Source: Gnetum montanum
Lineage: Eukaryota; Streptophyta; Gnetopsida; Gnetales; Gnetaceae
Direction: 5' to 3'
Length of the DNA: 64,000 nt
Assembly: GCA_015680685.1 (NCBI GenBank)
Contig: MNCI01002682.1
Coordinates: 1,073,037-1,137,036 of the forward strand
Shown here: positions 1 to 12,468 of the stretch, in pieces
Layout: each line of letters begins with the position of its first letter
How positions within the stretch are numbered: the first letter of the stretch is position 1
The notes under the pieces: generated by a model
Databases searched by the model: none
What the model was told of the DNA's origin: nothing
The model's input: only the letters and a program-made list of their open reading frames with translations
Position numbers and translations under genes: made by a program

Positions 1-744
1 ACCCTATAAATACCCCATCTTGGGCTTTTTCAAGGGGAGAGAGAAAATTTTAGATGGTTAACATTTTTCAAGTTTGGAATTTGGCATTTGGGCAAATGAG
101 ACCCAAAGGCACACCAACGACCTAGAGAGGAAGAGTTGTAGACCACGATCCATTGTAGCCTCCTTACAGCGTAGCCGAATACCGTAGCCCACGGTACATT
201 GCGATGGTAAACTTGGTAGGCATAAATACCATGGCAAGCATCAGACTTCACAACTTGACACCACCGAGACTATGACTATGCTCTCCATTATGCCTATTGT
301 ACACCGTGTACCTTCTAAACCCCTTTTTGAATTAACTACACTCAATCCCATTTGGGCCGGTGTTTTGTTTCTCTCTCTTTCTCCCTTGCATTTTCTTTGC
401 ATTTTTTCACATTTTGGCCCACAATTACACTTAGGTGGTGGTCCACACATGTTGACACTCCTATTTTCTACTAAAAAACATGATTATTCTTGGCACTATT
501 CACACCATTAACACCAACTACACTTAGCACTATTCACATAGTTAACACAGTTAAGATTGCCTGACACTTAGCACTATTTGCATTAATGTTGTTTGTACTC
601 TGTAAATCCATATTTGATTGACAAGATCATTCAGGGCAGCCCGTCTCTGCCTCCAGCAAGGTCCTCATGTAGATGGGAGGTTAGGCTATGTGCCCATTGA
701 TCCCTCAATGTTCTAGCCACTGACATTTTCAATCATTATAGGTA
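1..744. other. Unclassified sequence with TATA-like motifs
   Basis: No coding region is recognisable on either strand. A good TATA box (TATAAATA) lies at about 5-12, and a second TATA-like string (CATAAATACC) near 220. Between them are short palindromic words such as CCGTAGCCCACGGTAC and GTACACCGTGTAC. This resembles the promoter half of an LTR cut by the window edge, but no LTR end, primer site or duplicated flank could be found. Homology to the Athila-like 3' region begins abruptly near 745, so this stretch is either a different insertion or a rearranged part of element G. Confidence 0.3.
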
Positions 745-1650
745 TTCTTTTTGCTTTTCTACTTACCTAGATGCATGTGTGTTTTCATGGATTTCTTCCC
801 ATTTCATGTTGACCAATAAAAGAAGTTGAATAAAGTTTTTGCATGGTGTGGTTCCAATTTCATAAAAGAAAAAAAAAGGAAAAAATGATGGGAATTCAAA
901 GCACATCAATTATACACAATAAATGAATAAGTCTTTGCATGGTATGGTTCCCATCTCAAAAAAAATGATGGGAATTCAAAGCACATTCCTTAGACGAAAT
1001 AAGCAGGCTACAAGCATTGGTTATGGGACTAGAAAGACATGTTACCCATGCTTGAAGGTCCCCTCTAACTAAGGCCCTTTCTCACTTCCTACTTCTTTTT
1101 TCTTTTTAAATAAGAAATGGTGGTTGTTCTGTGGAAGCACTCTTGTGTCTTAGCGGGGTGGACTAGTCTTAGAATGGTGATGCAAAGTCACTGAATGTGG
1201 TTGGTTTTGGTATGGACACAGATGGATCTTATCAAGTCATTTAACCATAAAATTCACAACGGAGTTTATGTGACCTTAATTAGGAACTCCATTCCACCCT
1301 CTCTCATCCATCTATGCTTTCCATGTTTCACCTCATTGTCAGTTTCATGTTCTTATTTGATGTCCTTGTTTGATGTGTCGACATTCTTAGGTAGTTTCTT
1401 ATAGGTTTTTGTACTTAACCTTCCATAACCATTAATCATCCACAGGGCCCACAAACTCCTTAGTTTGAAGTTATGCAAGTGTAATAAAAGCCCTGTGCCT
1501 GCTTTGGGAAGGATATCTTTTGGTTGGATTAGTTAAGTTCTTTATCCTTAGATACTCTTACAATCAAATCCTTTTGTTTACCTCATCAATGATATCCAAT
1601 TGTGTGCATCTTTACAACATTTTTCAATGAAACCTTTTATAGTTACTATT
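745..1650 (+). repeat. 3' noncoding region of Athila-like element G
   Basis: This stretch aligns by eye with the noncoding region after pol in element C (about 26740-27560), in the same order. Shared landmarks are CTTTTCTACTT near 752, GCATGGTGTGGTTCC near 841, GACATGTTACCCATGCTTG near 1036, and the box at 1495-1515. It carries no ORF of note. It shows that the LTR at 2210-3049 is the 3' LTR of an element whose pol lay further left, outside or deleted. Confidence 0.7.
1495..1515 (+). promoter_or_regulatory. Conserved noncoding box, degraded copy (element G)
   Basis: GTGCCTGCTTTGGGAAGGA is the G-element version of a box found in four other elements here (27418, 39985, 61708 and 49391 on the minus strand). 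The GGACCCACTTG half is decayed in this copy. Function unknown. Confidence 0.5.
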
Positions 1651-2209
1651 GTAAATTCTTAAACTCTCTTTAATCATTTCCTCACATTTGAAATTTTTCA
1701 AATCTAATGGACCACTTATTCATGATACCCTATTTGTTAGTCTTCTTGCTAACACTACTAACAGAATTAATACACCATAATCACAACCTAGCCAAGTTTA
1801 ACCATTGACAAAACAAGGTACTTCAAAGCTATATGTTACACATTGCACACTAATATATGATTGTATTGTGATTATAGTGGGAAGCATAGATTGGAAGCAA
1901 GACTATCTTCACCAAGGTTGATGTGGCAGTAACACATGACGAAGACCATTCATGATCGTTGGATCTTCTCTCTCACTCTTTAGCTACCAATGTATGTCAA
2001 TTTTGTCTAGGGTGTTCTCTTCTCTTGTCATGAACACCCAATTCTATAAAAGATTATAATTCGTACACTTGGGCACTTAGGAGTTTGTTTGTTTCATTTG
2101 TGTTAGTTTGTCTGTTAGTCAATAATCCCATACTTTCCCAATATTTTGTAAAAAACTTGTTCTTTTTCTTCTTCACTTGAGGATGAGTTTTCATCTAGTT
2201 GTGGGGGTA
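1651..2209 (+). repeat. Remnant between noncoding region and 3' LTR of element G, with polypurine tract
   Basis: The last 250 bases match the segment in front of the 3' LTR in B and C: TCATGAACACC near 2030, a string around GTACACTTGGGCAC, CAATAATCCCATAC, and GAGGATGAGTTTT. It ends in the polypurine tract GTGGGGGTA at 2201-2209, directly before the LTR. The 3' ORF and its coiled-coil end, expected here by comparison with C, are missing, so about 3 kb was probably deleted near 1650-1950. Confidence 0.6.
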
Positions 2210-3049
2210 TGATAAATCATGTTTTAACTATCTTTGATATCGGATACCTGATATTAAAGCCCAAGATGTGATGTCGAATATTTGATATCGTGGGATATGT
2301 GCCAACCTATAAATATAGCACTTAGGCTCACGATTTTCATATAGTTTTTCATCAGTTTTTGTCATAGATAGTGAGTCTCTTGTAGTGTATTTTCTCTAGA
2401 GTTAGAATATTTTCTAAGTGCCCATAGTAGGAGTCTGAGTGTGTATGGATCTTTGTTCGAGCACTGATGTACCTAAGCACAACAGTGTGATGGGAATAAA
2501 AATGAATTCTTTTGATCATCCTTGTAGAACTGAGAATAGATTAATGTTTCTTTGATGCATTTAATATTCATGCACTTTACTTTAATGCACCTTAATTAAG
2601 CAATTAATTTCTAGTTGTTAATGAACATAAGTGCGACTACCTTGAGCATACGTGTAGCACTTGGTAACCTAGAAACGCTTAACATTTGGTAACCTAGCAT
2701 TGCTATATGTGTTCAAGATGTGTTTGGAAAGTGGGAATGGGTACTTGTGTTAAGCTAGCTAGGTAGTAGAATAATTAGATATTAAATTCCTCTACATTTC
2801 ATTCTTGTCTTAGGTGATTAAACTTTCAAAACATAAAATGATAAAAATCATGTGCCTTAATTACACTTAAACCATATCCTTGAGCTTCACAAGTGTAGTT
2901 GGGAAGACAACGAATGTTCTCAATGCCCATTTCACTTCCTAGAGAATTAGTGCATTGACTAACTATAGGTCCATGAAATTCAACCAGATCGCATGTGAAT
3001 GCCTTAGTGATTCATATGGTTGAACATAGGGGTACCTCACTGCTCATCA
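2210..3049 (+). repeat. 3' LTR of element G
   Basis: The LTR runs from TGATAAATCATG to GCTCATCA and follows a polypurine tract. U3 holds GATATC-type words (GATATCGG, TTGATATCG), then a TATA box (CTATAAATATAG near 2308) and GAATAAAAA near 2493 as a poly(A)-signal region. The U5 side has the duplicated TTGGTAACCTAG box, and the end GGGGTACCTCACTGCTCATCA is shared with all Athila-like LTRs here. No primer site follows, which fits a 3' LTR. The minus-strand solo LTR at 54753-55617 is the same family. Confidence 0.85.
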
Positions 3050-5810
3050 ATAGTAATGAAGTTGAAGGAAATTAATTGTTCTCTTTTTAATCACATCTCT
3101 ACTTCAAGGAAACATTGCTTAGTTCTTGAGGAGCTCCTTAAAAAGATAATAGTTCTAATCAATTTATCAATCCAATCAGAGTTTATTTTATTTATTCTAC
3201 ATTCTCTGTGTTATCAAATTAATTATTTTATGTAAGTTACATGATCAATTTATAAGTTACTCATCTACATATTCATTAAGATAAACAATAATCATGCTTT
3301 GCCTTTGATCCACATTGATGATGGAGCATGTTTTAATATGATCTCATAGGCTATTATTGAGGAGCTAATATTTCAAAATAAATATGCTATGCTAACTTTC
3401 ATTCTTTTTTCATTTCTTTTAATAGTACTAGAGTTGATGTTCTAGAAACCATTAAGATGCCTTTTGCATTTGGTAATAGAATCATATTCGAGTCTCTCTT
3501 CATGGTCATACATGACTAATTGTTTAGAAATTAACACTACTCTTACAAGCCTTGGTTATCCTATTATTGAATAGTATTCTTGCCTACTCATTAAGAGATC
3601 AACATCCCCTTTCATAATGAGGAATTTATTATTCTTGTTGACATGAAAATATTAAATGTTTTCTACCTTGATTAATAGTAAGATCTTAATTTAGAAGAAC
3701 TTACTAAAATGTCTACCTTTGTTATTTTCTAATCATTCCAACTTTCAAATCCATGGTATCCATGAAACTATGAGTTTATGAATATGAGGTTTAGAGGTCT
3801 AAACATTATTTGATCAACTAAGCCTACTAAATTATTTCAATCATATATGTAGGCCATAAAAATTATTGCTAACCAAACCAAGGAATGAAGGATTAACATT
3901 CATTTCTAGTTCTATTTATTTATGTTTTCTTTTACTTTCTTTGTTTTGTTGATGCATCTTTTGAACTTTTTTTTATTACCATTAAGTTAACATTATCTAT
4001 TTATAAAAGTTAATTTTATTTTTATTTTCATTTGCTATCTCATTTTGAAGCTTACACAACTTAGGAAATATTTAAATATGGATAGAAGAATATAGAAAAT
4101 CTAGAAAATCCTTCATTTTTTAATAAACTCAAATGTTTGTATATACATCATTGATAGTTTACATGATAGAATGTTTTGAAATAGTTAGAAACCAAAAATA
4201 CAAAAAAGATTGTTTTATCATATAATATCTTTCAAGTTCTAGCCTTCTTTTCCATTTTTATCTTTGTGATCTTCTTTCTTTTTAATAACGTCTTCATTTT
4301 CTTTGTAATCTTTGATGCACATTAAATTTTTTATCATTGTTTTATTCAATTATAAAAATTGAAAAACATTTAAAAAATTAGTTATCAGAGTATTGAAATT
4401 AAAACATAATAGGTTAGAAATAAATAATTTTATCTATTTTACTTATATCACCATTGTGTTTATATAATTCTAGTAGACCTTTTTTTACTTTCTCAAAATA
4501 TAAATTATTTACTTCCAATCTAGACTTTGTTAGAGTTTAGAGCTGTATACAACTTGATTTGGTAGAAGGTGAAGATCAAATCTAATAAAAAATGAGAATT
4601 TTTATGTAAATGTGACCTGGATGTAACTTCAAACAGTTTGTAGTGATGATGAACATGAGTCCATCATTGGGTGGTTATTGATCATGGCAATCTTGGTATT
4701 TTATTTTTTAAGGATGTGAGTAAGGGACGAATGAGGCACGAGTTCCTAGAATCAGTATGTAACTTAGTTGTAGGTTATAGTGGAATTTCCCTAGTAAAAA
4801 AATTTAAAACCTAACTAGAGCATGGGTTGGGTAATAGCAAGGGGCACAACCTTAGTGCTAGTTTAGTATTAGTAATGATAGGGTTGTGACCTAGGCACTA
4901 GTATAGTATTAGTGAAGCACAAGTATTGAAAACTTAAAAAATAGTATCTTAACTTTTTTGTAGTACCCGTAAGTTATAACTTTTTTGTTCAAATAAATTT
5001 TTAGCTAATCTTATATTTTTTGGAAAAATATATATTCCTACAAAATCTAAAGCTATTGGAGTATTTTAATATGAAAACTTATCCTTGAAATAATGCCATC
5101 AAATCCAACTATTTAACTTTTGTAGATTGAAAATAAATGATGAATGCATCTTGATTCTTTTGAATTGCAATCTAAAATTGATGTGGAGTGATGAATACCA
5201 ATACTTAATCATGTTGAAGCTTGCAAATAATACTAAATTGAGAAATTGTTGTTGATTAATGGGATGTTGATGGAGGATGATGATAAGTTGATTAAAATTA
5301 TTAAAGATAATGAATGTTAATAAACAAGAGTTGATGGAAATATTGGAATATGAAAAGAGAACTAAATATTTTTAGAAAGATTCAAGCTTAATCTTTATTG
5401 CCTTGCTACAAAAGTATTACAACATGGTATGGCCATACTAAGGAATGATGAAAAGTCATTCCTCTCTAATTATAATAAATAAAATTTGAAAAATAAGGAT
5501 GAATTGGATCTAAACTATAGTACATTCACCTATCAATTCATAAAGTATTGAATTTTCTTGACTTTTACTTCTTACTTCAAATGAAGTATAAATATTACAA
5601 GGCTTTGATTCATAAGTTAACAACTAAATATGACTTACATTATAGTCTATCATCAATAGACTCATCAACTTGAAGTATTTTTAAAAGAATCAATACCCAT
5701 TCTTCCTCTAGTGTTGAGTCTTCTTCTTCATCTCTCATTTCATCAATAGACTATTATTTCTTTTTCAGAATTGATAAACATACAATCAAAAAATAACTTA
5801 TCCATATCAC
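3050..5810. other. AT-rich sequence, nothing recognised
   Basis: No coding region, LTR end or element motif could be supported on either strand. The only local structure is a diverged tandem duplication of about 40 bases near 4845-4915, built on the words TTAGTGCTAGT and GTATTAGT. It is probably decayed transposon or intergenic DNA. Confidence 0.4.
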
Positions 5811-7440
5811 TTAACCTTGATGCATAAATTTTGGTTGCGCGGGCGTTGGAAAGAAAAACAGGGCGCCTCCCACCTGGACGAGGCATTCGTCAAGACTGTT
5901 AATTTGACATTCGTGTTGATACTCAAAAGAAAAGCGAAGGAGTAACATTATCGCCAAAGCTGCTCTGCAAAGAAACGGTGCATCAAGAGTAGGATGCAAT
6001 GTTCCAAAAATTTGGGGAATGGCTCAAAGATTGTGGCATCAATTCCCCCAAATTTTTTCCTACAGCGAAATGGCTAGAAAAAGAAAAATCAAGCCCTTCG
6101 CAGCAGGCATCAGGTTTTCAACCTCACCTCATCCTACTGCAGCAACCTCAGTCTTCTCGGTAGCAGAAATGGCAAAAACAGCTGCAGGAAAAACAGAGAA
6201 ATTAGAAAAATCAGCAGCAGTCTTTTCCTCTAAAAAACCAGTGGCAACAGCGGTAGTCAAACCCTGATCACGGTGTCAGATCTACCAATCGTGGTGGTGG
6301 ATCTACCAATCGCAACCATTCTCTTGGCAATGACGGTGGTTGTTTTGACCGTGATTCATGTTAGGGTTTTAGCCCCAATTCGCAGCAGGGTTTTTAGATG
6401 CTTTTGGCATGCGTGGCTTTAGGCGTGGCTTCTGACGAGGTGCGCGCAGTGGTCGTGGAGGTTTTCGCGATGGTTGAGGCGGTTCCCATGACGGCCGAGG
6501 CAGATCCCACACTGCTTGCAGCTCACGATTTGACGCACGGTCTACAGATCGCGGCACGTGATATTGGGATCTGGGACACGCACGGTCTCTTTAGGGTAGT
6601 GCGCGATCTCATCAGGGTAGCGTGCGTGCAGACTTTCAGCCCTTCACTGACCTTTGGCTAGGAATCTGCTCGTGACTGGACATGATTCAGCATGTGAACA
6701 AATGATCGACTGCCTGCGCGTGGAGAAGTTTGGCCATCTCTGTGTTCCTTCTCCAGTTTCGGTCACGACCGCAGTAGTAATGCACAGCAGGCTCCCCCTA
6801 ATGGCGACGGCAGCAGCGCTCAGATCGGCGATGGTGCTTAGGGCAGTGACACTCAAATCGACAGCAGCACTTAGGGCAGTAGCAGTGCTTAGGGCCGCAG
6901 TGATGGTAGCAGGGTTTTCAGAACTAACAGCAATTTTCCATGATTTCAGAGCTCTCTGCAGGGCAGCATTGGTTCCAACTTAGGTTTTAATTCTGTAAAT
7001 AATGGTGTACATTTTAGAGGGTTTAATAATAATAATTTAAACTCAAAGAGCCCAGCCTAAATCAATTTGCCACGAGCTGGGCCCCACCCTTGAATTTAAA
7101 TTTAAAATCAAAACCCTCCCATCACATCTCATGCTCATCCGTCCCCAACCACTCCCCCTTTGCGACAATTTTGAACTCCACTCTACCTGCCTTTGGGCCA
7201 TCACTTTTGGAGTCTACCCAAAACAACCCTCTGCAAATTTCCGTCCTCCCTCTATGCTATCTGCACCACTACTCAAACACTTCACTTGCTGAATTTTGCA
7301 TCGCACATCCATAACTCACCATGATCGTGTTTTAATTTCTAGTTGCCTATCATCAACCAGACTTCGTACGCTCATTTTCTCTTTGCACGTAAAATAGTTT
7401 GCGAAATAAAAAATCACATGTCTAATTTCATGATCTATAA
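5811..7440 (+). pseudogene. GC-richer, RGG-rich segment, probable upstream part of a Penelope-like element
   Basis: Base composition rises sharply here and CpG is retained, unlike both flanks. An open frame at 6019-6267 (82 codons) starts MAQRLWHQFPQ and is basic and Ala/Lys-rich. Following frames read as Gly/Arg/Asn-rich protein with stops, for example STNRGGGSTNR near 6280, RGARSGRGGFRDG near 6440 and HFRGFNNNN near 7010, where RGG-like runs suggest RNA binding. The segment runs without a visible boundary into the Penelope-type RT at 7449, so I infer it is the 5' region and N-terminal extension of that element. It could instead be a separate decayed gene. Confidence 0.4.
6006..6057. repeat. 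Inverted repeat, potential hairpin
   Basis: AAAAATTTGGGGAAT at 6006-6020 is followed after about 21 bases by its near-perfect reverse complement, ATTCCCCCAAATTTTT, at 6042-6057 with one extra C. It sits at the start of the 82-codon frame at 6019. It may be a structured 5' leader of the Penelope-like element. Confidence 0.6.
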
Positions 7441-7448
7441 CTTTTTCA

Positions 7449-9110
7449 TTGTGCACTCTTTTAGCAAACAAAATTAAAGTTTTGGGTTATGGACTTAAAT
7501 TCATCCTTTGGCCACTCCCCATGGATCGAAACTTCATTATTAAAGAATTCACCATTTTTGCCAAGCTTCTTAGACTTCGGAATTTCTTTAAAAATAAATC
7601 TGAAGATAATTTTTCATCTTCACCGTTTATTATGGCAACCTAAGTTGCTAAAATAAAACTCTGATGATGTAATAATTGGAATCCTCCAATTAACAATCTT
7701 AATCTCGAGATCAAAAATTGTATTCGCAATTGCCTCACTTTCCTTGAAGTTGTACTCTCCTCTCTTAATTTTAACCACTAGCAACCTCTTCCTTATCATC
7801 TTCTTGGAGCACTTCGAAAACTTCAAAAAGACACATACATTGTCATTCGCCCCGGGGATAAAAATCTTGGAGTTTGTGTTCTGGATTCCTCTTGGTACCT
7901 TGAGGAAGCAACCATGCACCTCTTCGATTTGGATGTTTATTTGCATGTGGATTCTATTCAATGGGATGAGATTTATCATCAATTGTTTTCCATTATCAAC
8001 CATTTTCCACATGTTTTCAAAGATCTTAAGGATTCATTACTTCAATTCAAGGCTCTAAAACTTTGTAATTTTTATTTAATCCCTAAAATTCATAAACTTA
8101 TAATGGTTAGCCACCCGATTTTGCTCCTACATAAGTTATGTGCTTGAACTTGCCTCTTGCCTTCTCCATTATTTGCTGTTTCCCATCCTTTGTTCAACTT
8201 CAGAATTCATTCGTCTTGATTCGTGATCTCTGTTCAAGAGTTGTACCTGTTAATGTACTTTTGTTTATATTCGATGTAAAATCTCTTTACCCCAGCATCC
8301 CCAGCGATCATGGCATTGCTGCCCTTAAAGATATGGTTGGAACATATTTTTCTGCAAACTCATTCCTTTTGCAGGATCTCTACAATAATGCCATTCTGGA
8401 GTTTGCTTTATTAGTGCTCCGTGAGCACTACTTAGAATTCAACGGAGTATAATTTAAATAAATCAGAGACACTACAATGGGTAGCAACTTTGCCTTTGTA
8501 TACACATGCCTTTTTCTGTGCCATCTTGAAAAACAAGTTTTCAGTATTCCTGAATCCCAAAATCTTTTATATTTCAAAAGATTCATCGATAATGCTTTTG
8601 GCATCTGGAATGGCTTTGAAGATTCCCTTTCTCTCCTACTCTCCCGATATGGTAATGTTTATCCATCAATCAACATTACACCCACCATTTTTGATTCTGC
8701 AATTAATATTTTGAATGTTACTTTCTTCAAGGATCCTCATTTTGTTGACACTGATATCCTTTCAACCAAGTGTTATCAAAAACCCTTGAATGCATACCAG
8801 TACATCCCTTTCTCCTCATGGCATCCATTTCATCAGAAGAAAGCATTTATCATTGTAGAACTCAAAAGATACCTCATCAGGGAATCATGTTTTGGCGATC
8901 TTCAACAAATTCAACGGTAACTCTTTCGACGACTTTGTGCTTAAGGGTATCCTTCTCGCTTGCTGGTTAAATGTTTCAACCTTGTTTCTACTGCTTCTTA
9001 TTGATCACTTCTACCTAGACTTCATCAAAGTAATGATGTTCCTGTTAGGAAATGAACCCCTTTCATCTTCAAATTGGATTTCAGTACTTTTACTAAATTC
9101 TTGAACATGA
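7449..9110 (+). pseudogene. Penelope-like element reverse transcriptase, decayed (Dryad-type candidate)
   Basis: Reading across three frames gives the Penelope RT landmarks in order: GLKFI.WPLPMD and LRLRNFF (about 7480-7590), NPPINNLNLE (near 7682), GDKNLGVCVLD (near 7855), FYLIPKIHK (near 8070), FDVKSLYPSIP (near 8270, motif A), TTMGSNFAF (near 8473, motif B), YFKRFIDNAFGIW (near 8572, motif C) and QKPLNAYQYIPF with HPFHQKKAF (8780-8850). A GYP-type motif follows near 8945. The second catalytic Asp of motif C is Asn, and there are several stops and frameshifts, so it is dead. I see no GIY-YIG endonuclease downstream; it is truncated or too decayed. Penelope-like elements in plants are described mainly from conifers. 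Confidence 0.85.
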
Positions 9111-9760
9111 GGGTTCTCCTAAACTTTATATTTGATCAGCTTTGCTAAAAAGATCTGACTCTCTAGAACGTCATTCTAGATGTGGTCACTTGCTGGTGAA
9201 ATCCAAGAAAGTTGCGTTTACTCATTAAAAATAGATTCAAGTGCTTAGTTCCACCCCCACTTTGGGCTAAACGAATGGGGCCCTGGTAAATTTTTTATAG
9301 TCCCAAAATTTTAAATTTCTTAAGATGAAACAATTTAAATTTAGCACTTCAGCACTTGTGCTCTTGATGTTGCCTTTGTAAGTTTAAGACATACGGAAGA
9401 GGGGTGAGAATCTCCGAAAATGTTTTGTGTTTTAGCTTTACTTGGTTAATGTCAATTTGAGCTTTTTTAATTTCTATTTTTTTTCCTCCTCTACTTTCTA
9501 TTCCATATTTTTATTAACCACACAAGATCAAAACAAAATTTTTTGTAACCCAAATTTTTTTTTGTAACTTAAAATTTTTTTGTAATCCCCAAAATTTTTT
9601 TGTAACCCACAATTTCATGATAAGAATTTTTCTTATTTCTTGACCATTATGTAGTTTCTTATTCTATTTCTTTAAGTATCTAACTTGATGTATATAAAAC
9701 ATTTTATACTTTTGATGTTTTTCATCCCATGCTTCCCAAGTTGAAGCTTCATCATTTAAG
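9111..9760. other. AT-rich spacer with a short tandem repeat
   Basis: No gene is seen. At about 9536-9612 the phrase AATTTTTTTGTAACCC recurs about four times with small differences, which may be the tail region of the Penelope-like element or a local expansion. A decayed endonuclease part of that element could lie in 9111-9300 but cannot be supported. Confidence 0.45.
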
Positions 9761-10836
9761 TGATGAATGTTCTTTGCATAGCCAAGTAGAGTTTTATTTT
9801 AACCAATAATGCATTGCTCAACTTATCTACCTTATTATATTCTTTTTAAAAGGTCGTGAAAATTGAGTTGTGACACCATTTTACTTTTATTTATTTTAGC
9901 ATTAGAATGCTTTAATTTATTTCTTAATTGTTTAATTTTTTGTTCATTACTTTTCTCATTGTACATTTTTGGGCAATCTATAGCATCCTTGAGTTCTTAA
10001 CATCATTCCCTTATATTTTTCCAACATTATATAACATTTTCCCAAACACTTGTCATCTTTAGTAGAGATATGAAAGATTCACTAATGTGTCTTATCATCT
10101 GAATCAAGTTCTCAGTTATGTTTGTTAGTGACTTTGAACTAGTGATGTTACTTCATGCTCTTTGCATTAGCATTCCATTCAACATCTAGAAGCTTTTATA
10201 GGTCATCTTGAAGATAGCATAACCAGTTATGGTAGTTTTGTGAGAGTTTGTAGCATTGTTTCCCCTAATAATAAACCTAATTTTTAGCTCTTTTTTTCCC
10301 TATAGCTTTAAAAATCATAACTTTGAGTTCAATTAATTTTACAAATTGAAAGATAATTTATCCTCTTCTTTATCATTTTTGCCTTCTCTCTCATTTTCTC
10401 TATGTGTTGTATTTTACTTTCATTAGTTATAATTATGTCTCTCTATTTTATTATTCAATTGATGTAATAAATTTGAAGTATTTCTTTTTTTTCTCTCTTT
10501 TCTTCATATTTGCATTAGCAAGTTACATTTGGAGTAATTTTCATAATTAATCACTAACATGATTCCTAGTTTTCATCATTTTATTATTTATTTAGTTTAT
10601 TATTCCACTATTTCTTTTCATTTTATTTCATCTCACATTGCATATAGTAAGTTCAAATTAGATTTAGAAAGTATTAACTTGAATTGTTATTGTTTGTAAT
10701 CATTTGAAGTTTTGTTGTTGGATTGTTTATGATCATAAACAAAAAACACTATCTTGTACAAGTTTTTGTGAAAATTGTTTATAGAATGATTTCACCAAAA
10801 ATATGATTAGTCATGGGACATTCTTGCTTCTCATCA
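9761..10836 (+). repeat. Degraded 5' LTR of element E (start approximate)
   Basis: The right end is supported. The last 40 bases align with the ends of LTRs B, C and D, including an ATATG word and a terminal CTTCTCATCA, and a decayed Asp-type primer site follows. The left end is only a guess at TGATGAATGTTC. U3 and TATA are not clear because of decay. Confidence 0.5.
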
Positions 10837-10838
10837 TT

Positions 10839-10856
10839 TGTTGTTGTTGCAAAGAG
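10839..10856 (+). promoter_or_regulatory. Decayed primer-binding site of element E (tRNA-Asp type)
   Basis: TGTTGTTGTTGCAAAGAG aligned to the canonical Asp-type site TGGCGCCGTTGCCGGGGA differs almost only by C-to-T and G-to-A changes. It lies two bases after the LTR end. Confidence 0.55.
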
Positions 10857-11331
10857 AGTTGTTAGGTGTTTAGAAGTAGTAGTGATTAAACAAAATCATT
10901 GTAGTGGTCAATAATGATTTATTTTCCTAATACTGTTGTTATATTTGTAAAAGCATATATAATTCTATGATTTAAATATGGACAGCTCTTGTAGGTTATA
11001 GAGCCCAAGCCCATTCCCAACAAGGCATGAAGAACAAACTAGGTTAATGAGTAAGGGCATTGGAAAGTTTTCCAATAAGTTTAAATCATGTTCACTCATA
11101 AGAACCCATGTTACCTTGATCATATATTCATTTTCGACCAAGAGAAGAAACATCAATGGAGGGATGTATGTGGCAATGTCATTCTACATATAGATAGATT
11201 GGCTTCTTTCATGCTTTAAGTGATACTAATGAGGATACCATATAGACAAGAAAAAATTAGATCCTACTTGCTTGATCCTATATGTTGCAATGCAAGTATG
11301 AGATTGGACTAATAACCTCAACATAGAAATT
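10857..11331 (+). pseudogene. E gag, N-terminal fragment
   Basis: This stretch lies between the E primer site and insertion B. Around 11130-11170 it can be aligned with the start of gag in B and C (an ACATCAATGGAGGGATGT string against ACTACGATGGTGATACAT). Stops are frequent and no frame longer than about 60 codons remains. The fragment resumes beyond B at 18234. The assignment rests mainly on position and weak alignment. Confidence 0.4.
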
Positions 11332-12289
11332 TGTTGAGTGTCAAAGTGTCACATTGATAGGTCCCTATTGATGTGGCCTTGTCGACGAGCCCCCAGTGAT
11401 GGGGCCCCGTTTATGTGATGTTGCCCCATCGTGGAGGCCTTGTCGACATAGCTTTTGCTACATCTATGGGGTCCCATTGCTGTAGTCCTATAGCAAAAAC
11501 TATAAATACAAGCTCACAGCCATGTTTATGGACATTCAAGTCATAATAGTAGTAGAGCTCTTGCATTTTATTCATTTGAAAGTAAGAATATTTCTCTAAG
11601 TGCCTATAGTAGGAGTTAGAAAGTGTACGGATCTTTATTCGAGCACTGTTGTAACTGAACCACACCAGTGTGTACAACAATAAAGATGAGCTTTTTGATC
11701 AAACCTTGTACCACTTAGAATAGATTAATGATTTATTTATGCATTTATTATTTTCATTAATTATGCTATTAATTAAGCTAAACTAGACTTCAAGTGAGTA
11801 GTTAATTAATTAAGCTAAATAGATTAACACATAAGTATGATCACTTCGAGCATAAATATGTATTTGCTTGGTAATCCTAGTAGTGTTATTGCTTAGTATG
11901 CCTAGTAGCATAGCACTTGGTAACCTAGTAGTGGATATGTGGGTTTAGGACATATACAGAAAGTGGGGCTAAATGCTTATGTTAAGACTAGTTAGAGACT
12001 AATAAAGTAGTTAAATTAAATTAATTGTTAAATTGCTTCATCTCTCTACTTTAAGCACCAAAGAGCATAAAACATAAAACAATAAAAATCATATACCTTA
12101 ATTACACTTAACCATACCTTTATACATCACAAGTGTAATTGGAAAGACAACAAATGACCTTTAGGATAAGGTTCACTTCTTGAGGACTAGTGTATCGAAA
12201 ACTATAGAGTTTGCAGAATTTGACTACATCACTCATGAACGCTTTGTGATTCATATGGTTGGGCATAGGGGTACCTCGACTACTCATCA
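11332..12289 (+). repeat. 5' LTR of element B
   Basis: Runs from TGTTGAGTGTCAAAG to ACTACTCATCA. U3 carries repeated palindromic words around CCATTGATGGGGCC and GTCGACA, then a TATA box TATAAATACA at 11501-11510. AATAAAG near 11681 is a probable poly(A) signal. The U5 side has duplicated CTTGGTAACCTAG-like boxes at about 11868-11935. Confidence 0.9.
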
Positions 12290-12290
12290 T

Positions 12291-12308
12291 TGGCATTGTT
12301 TTTGTGGA
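12291..12308 (+). promoter_or_regulatory. Primer-binding site of element B, decayed tRNA-Asp type
   Basis: TGGCATTGTTTTTGTGGA, one base after the LTR, matches TGGCGCCGTTGCCGGGGA apart mainly from C-to-T changes. Confidence 0.75.
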
Positions 12309-12468
12309 ATCTATTTGTTGAAATGTGCACTATCTAGAATAAGTGAATATCATTAATATCGTTGGATGAACCCCAAGGTTGACATCATGTCAAATCATTA
12401 TATAGTTACAAAAGCACATTGATAAATTTATTTGTTTTGCAAAATTTCTTCTTCTTCTCATAGGTGTG

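Noticed and set aside
7620-8012. 130-codon minus-strand frame
   Set aside because: It lies opposite the Penelope-like RT, whose plus-strand reading has many recognisable motifs; the minus frame has none.
9761-10000. Confident left end for the 5' LTR of E
   Set aside because: Only a TGATGAATG string was available; decay hides U3, so the start is given as approximate only.
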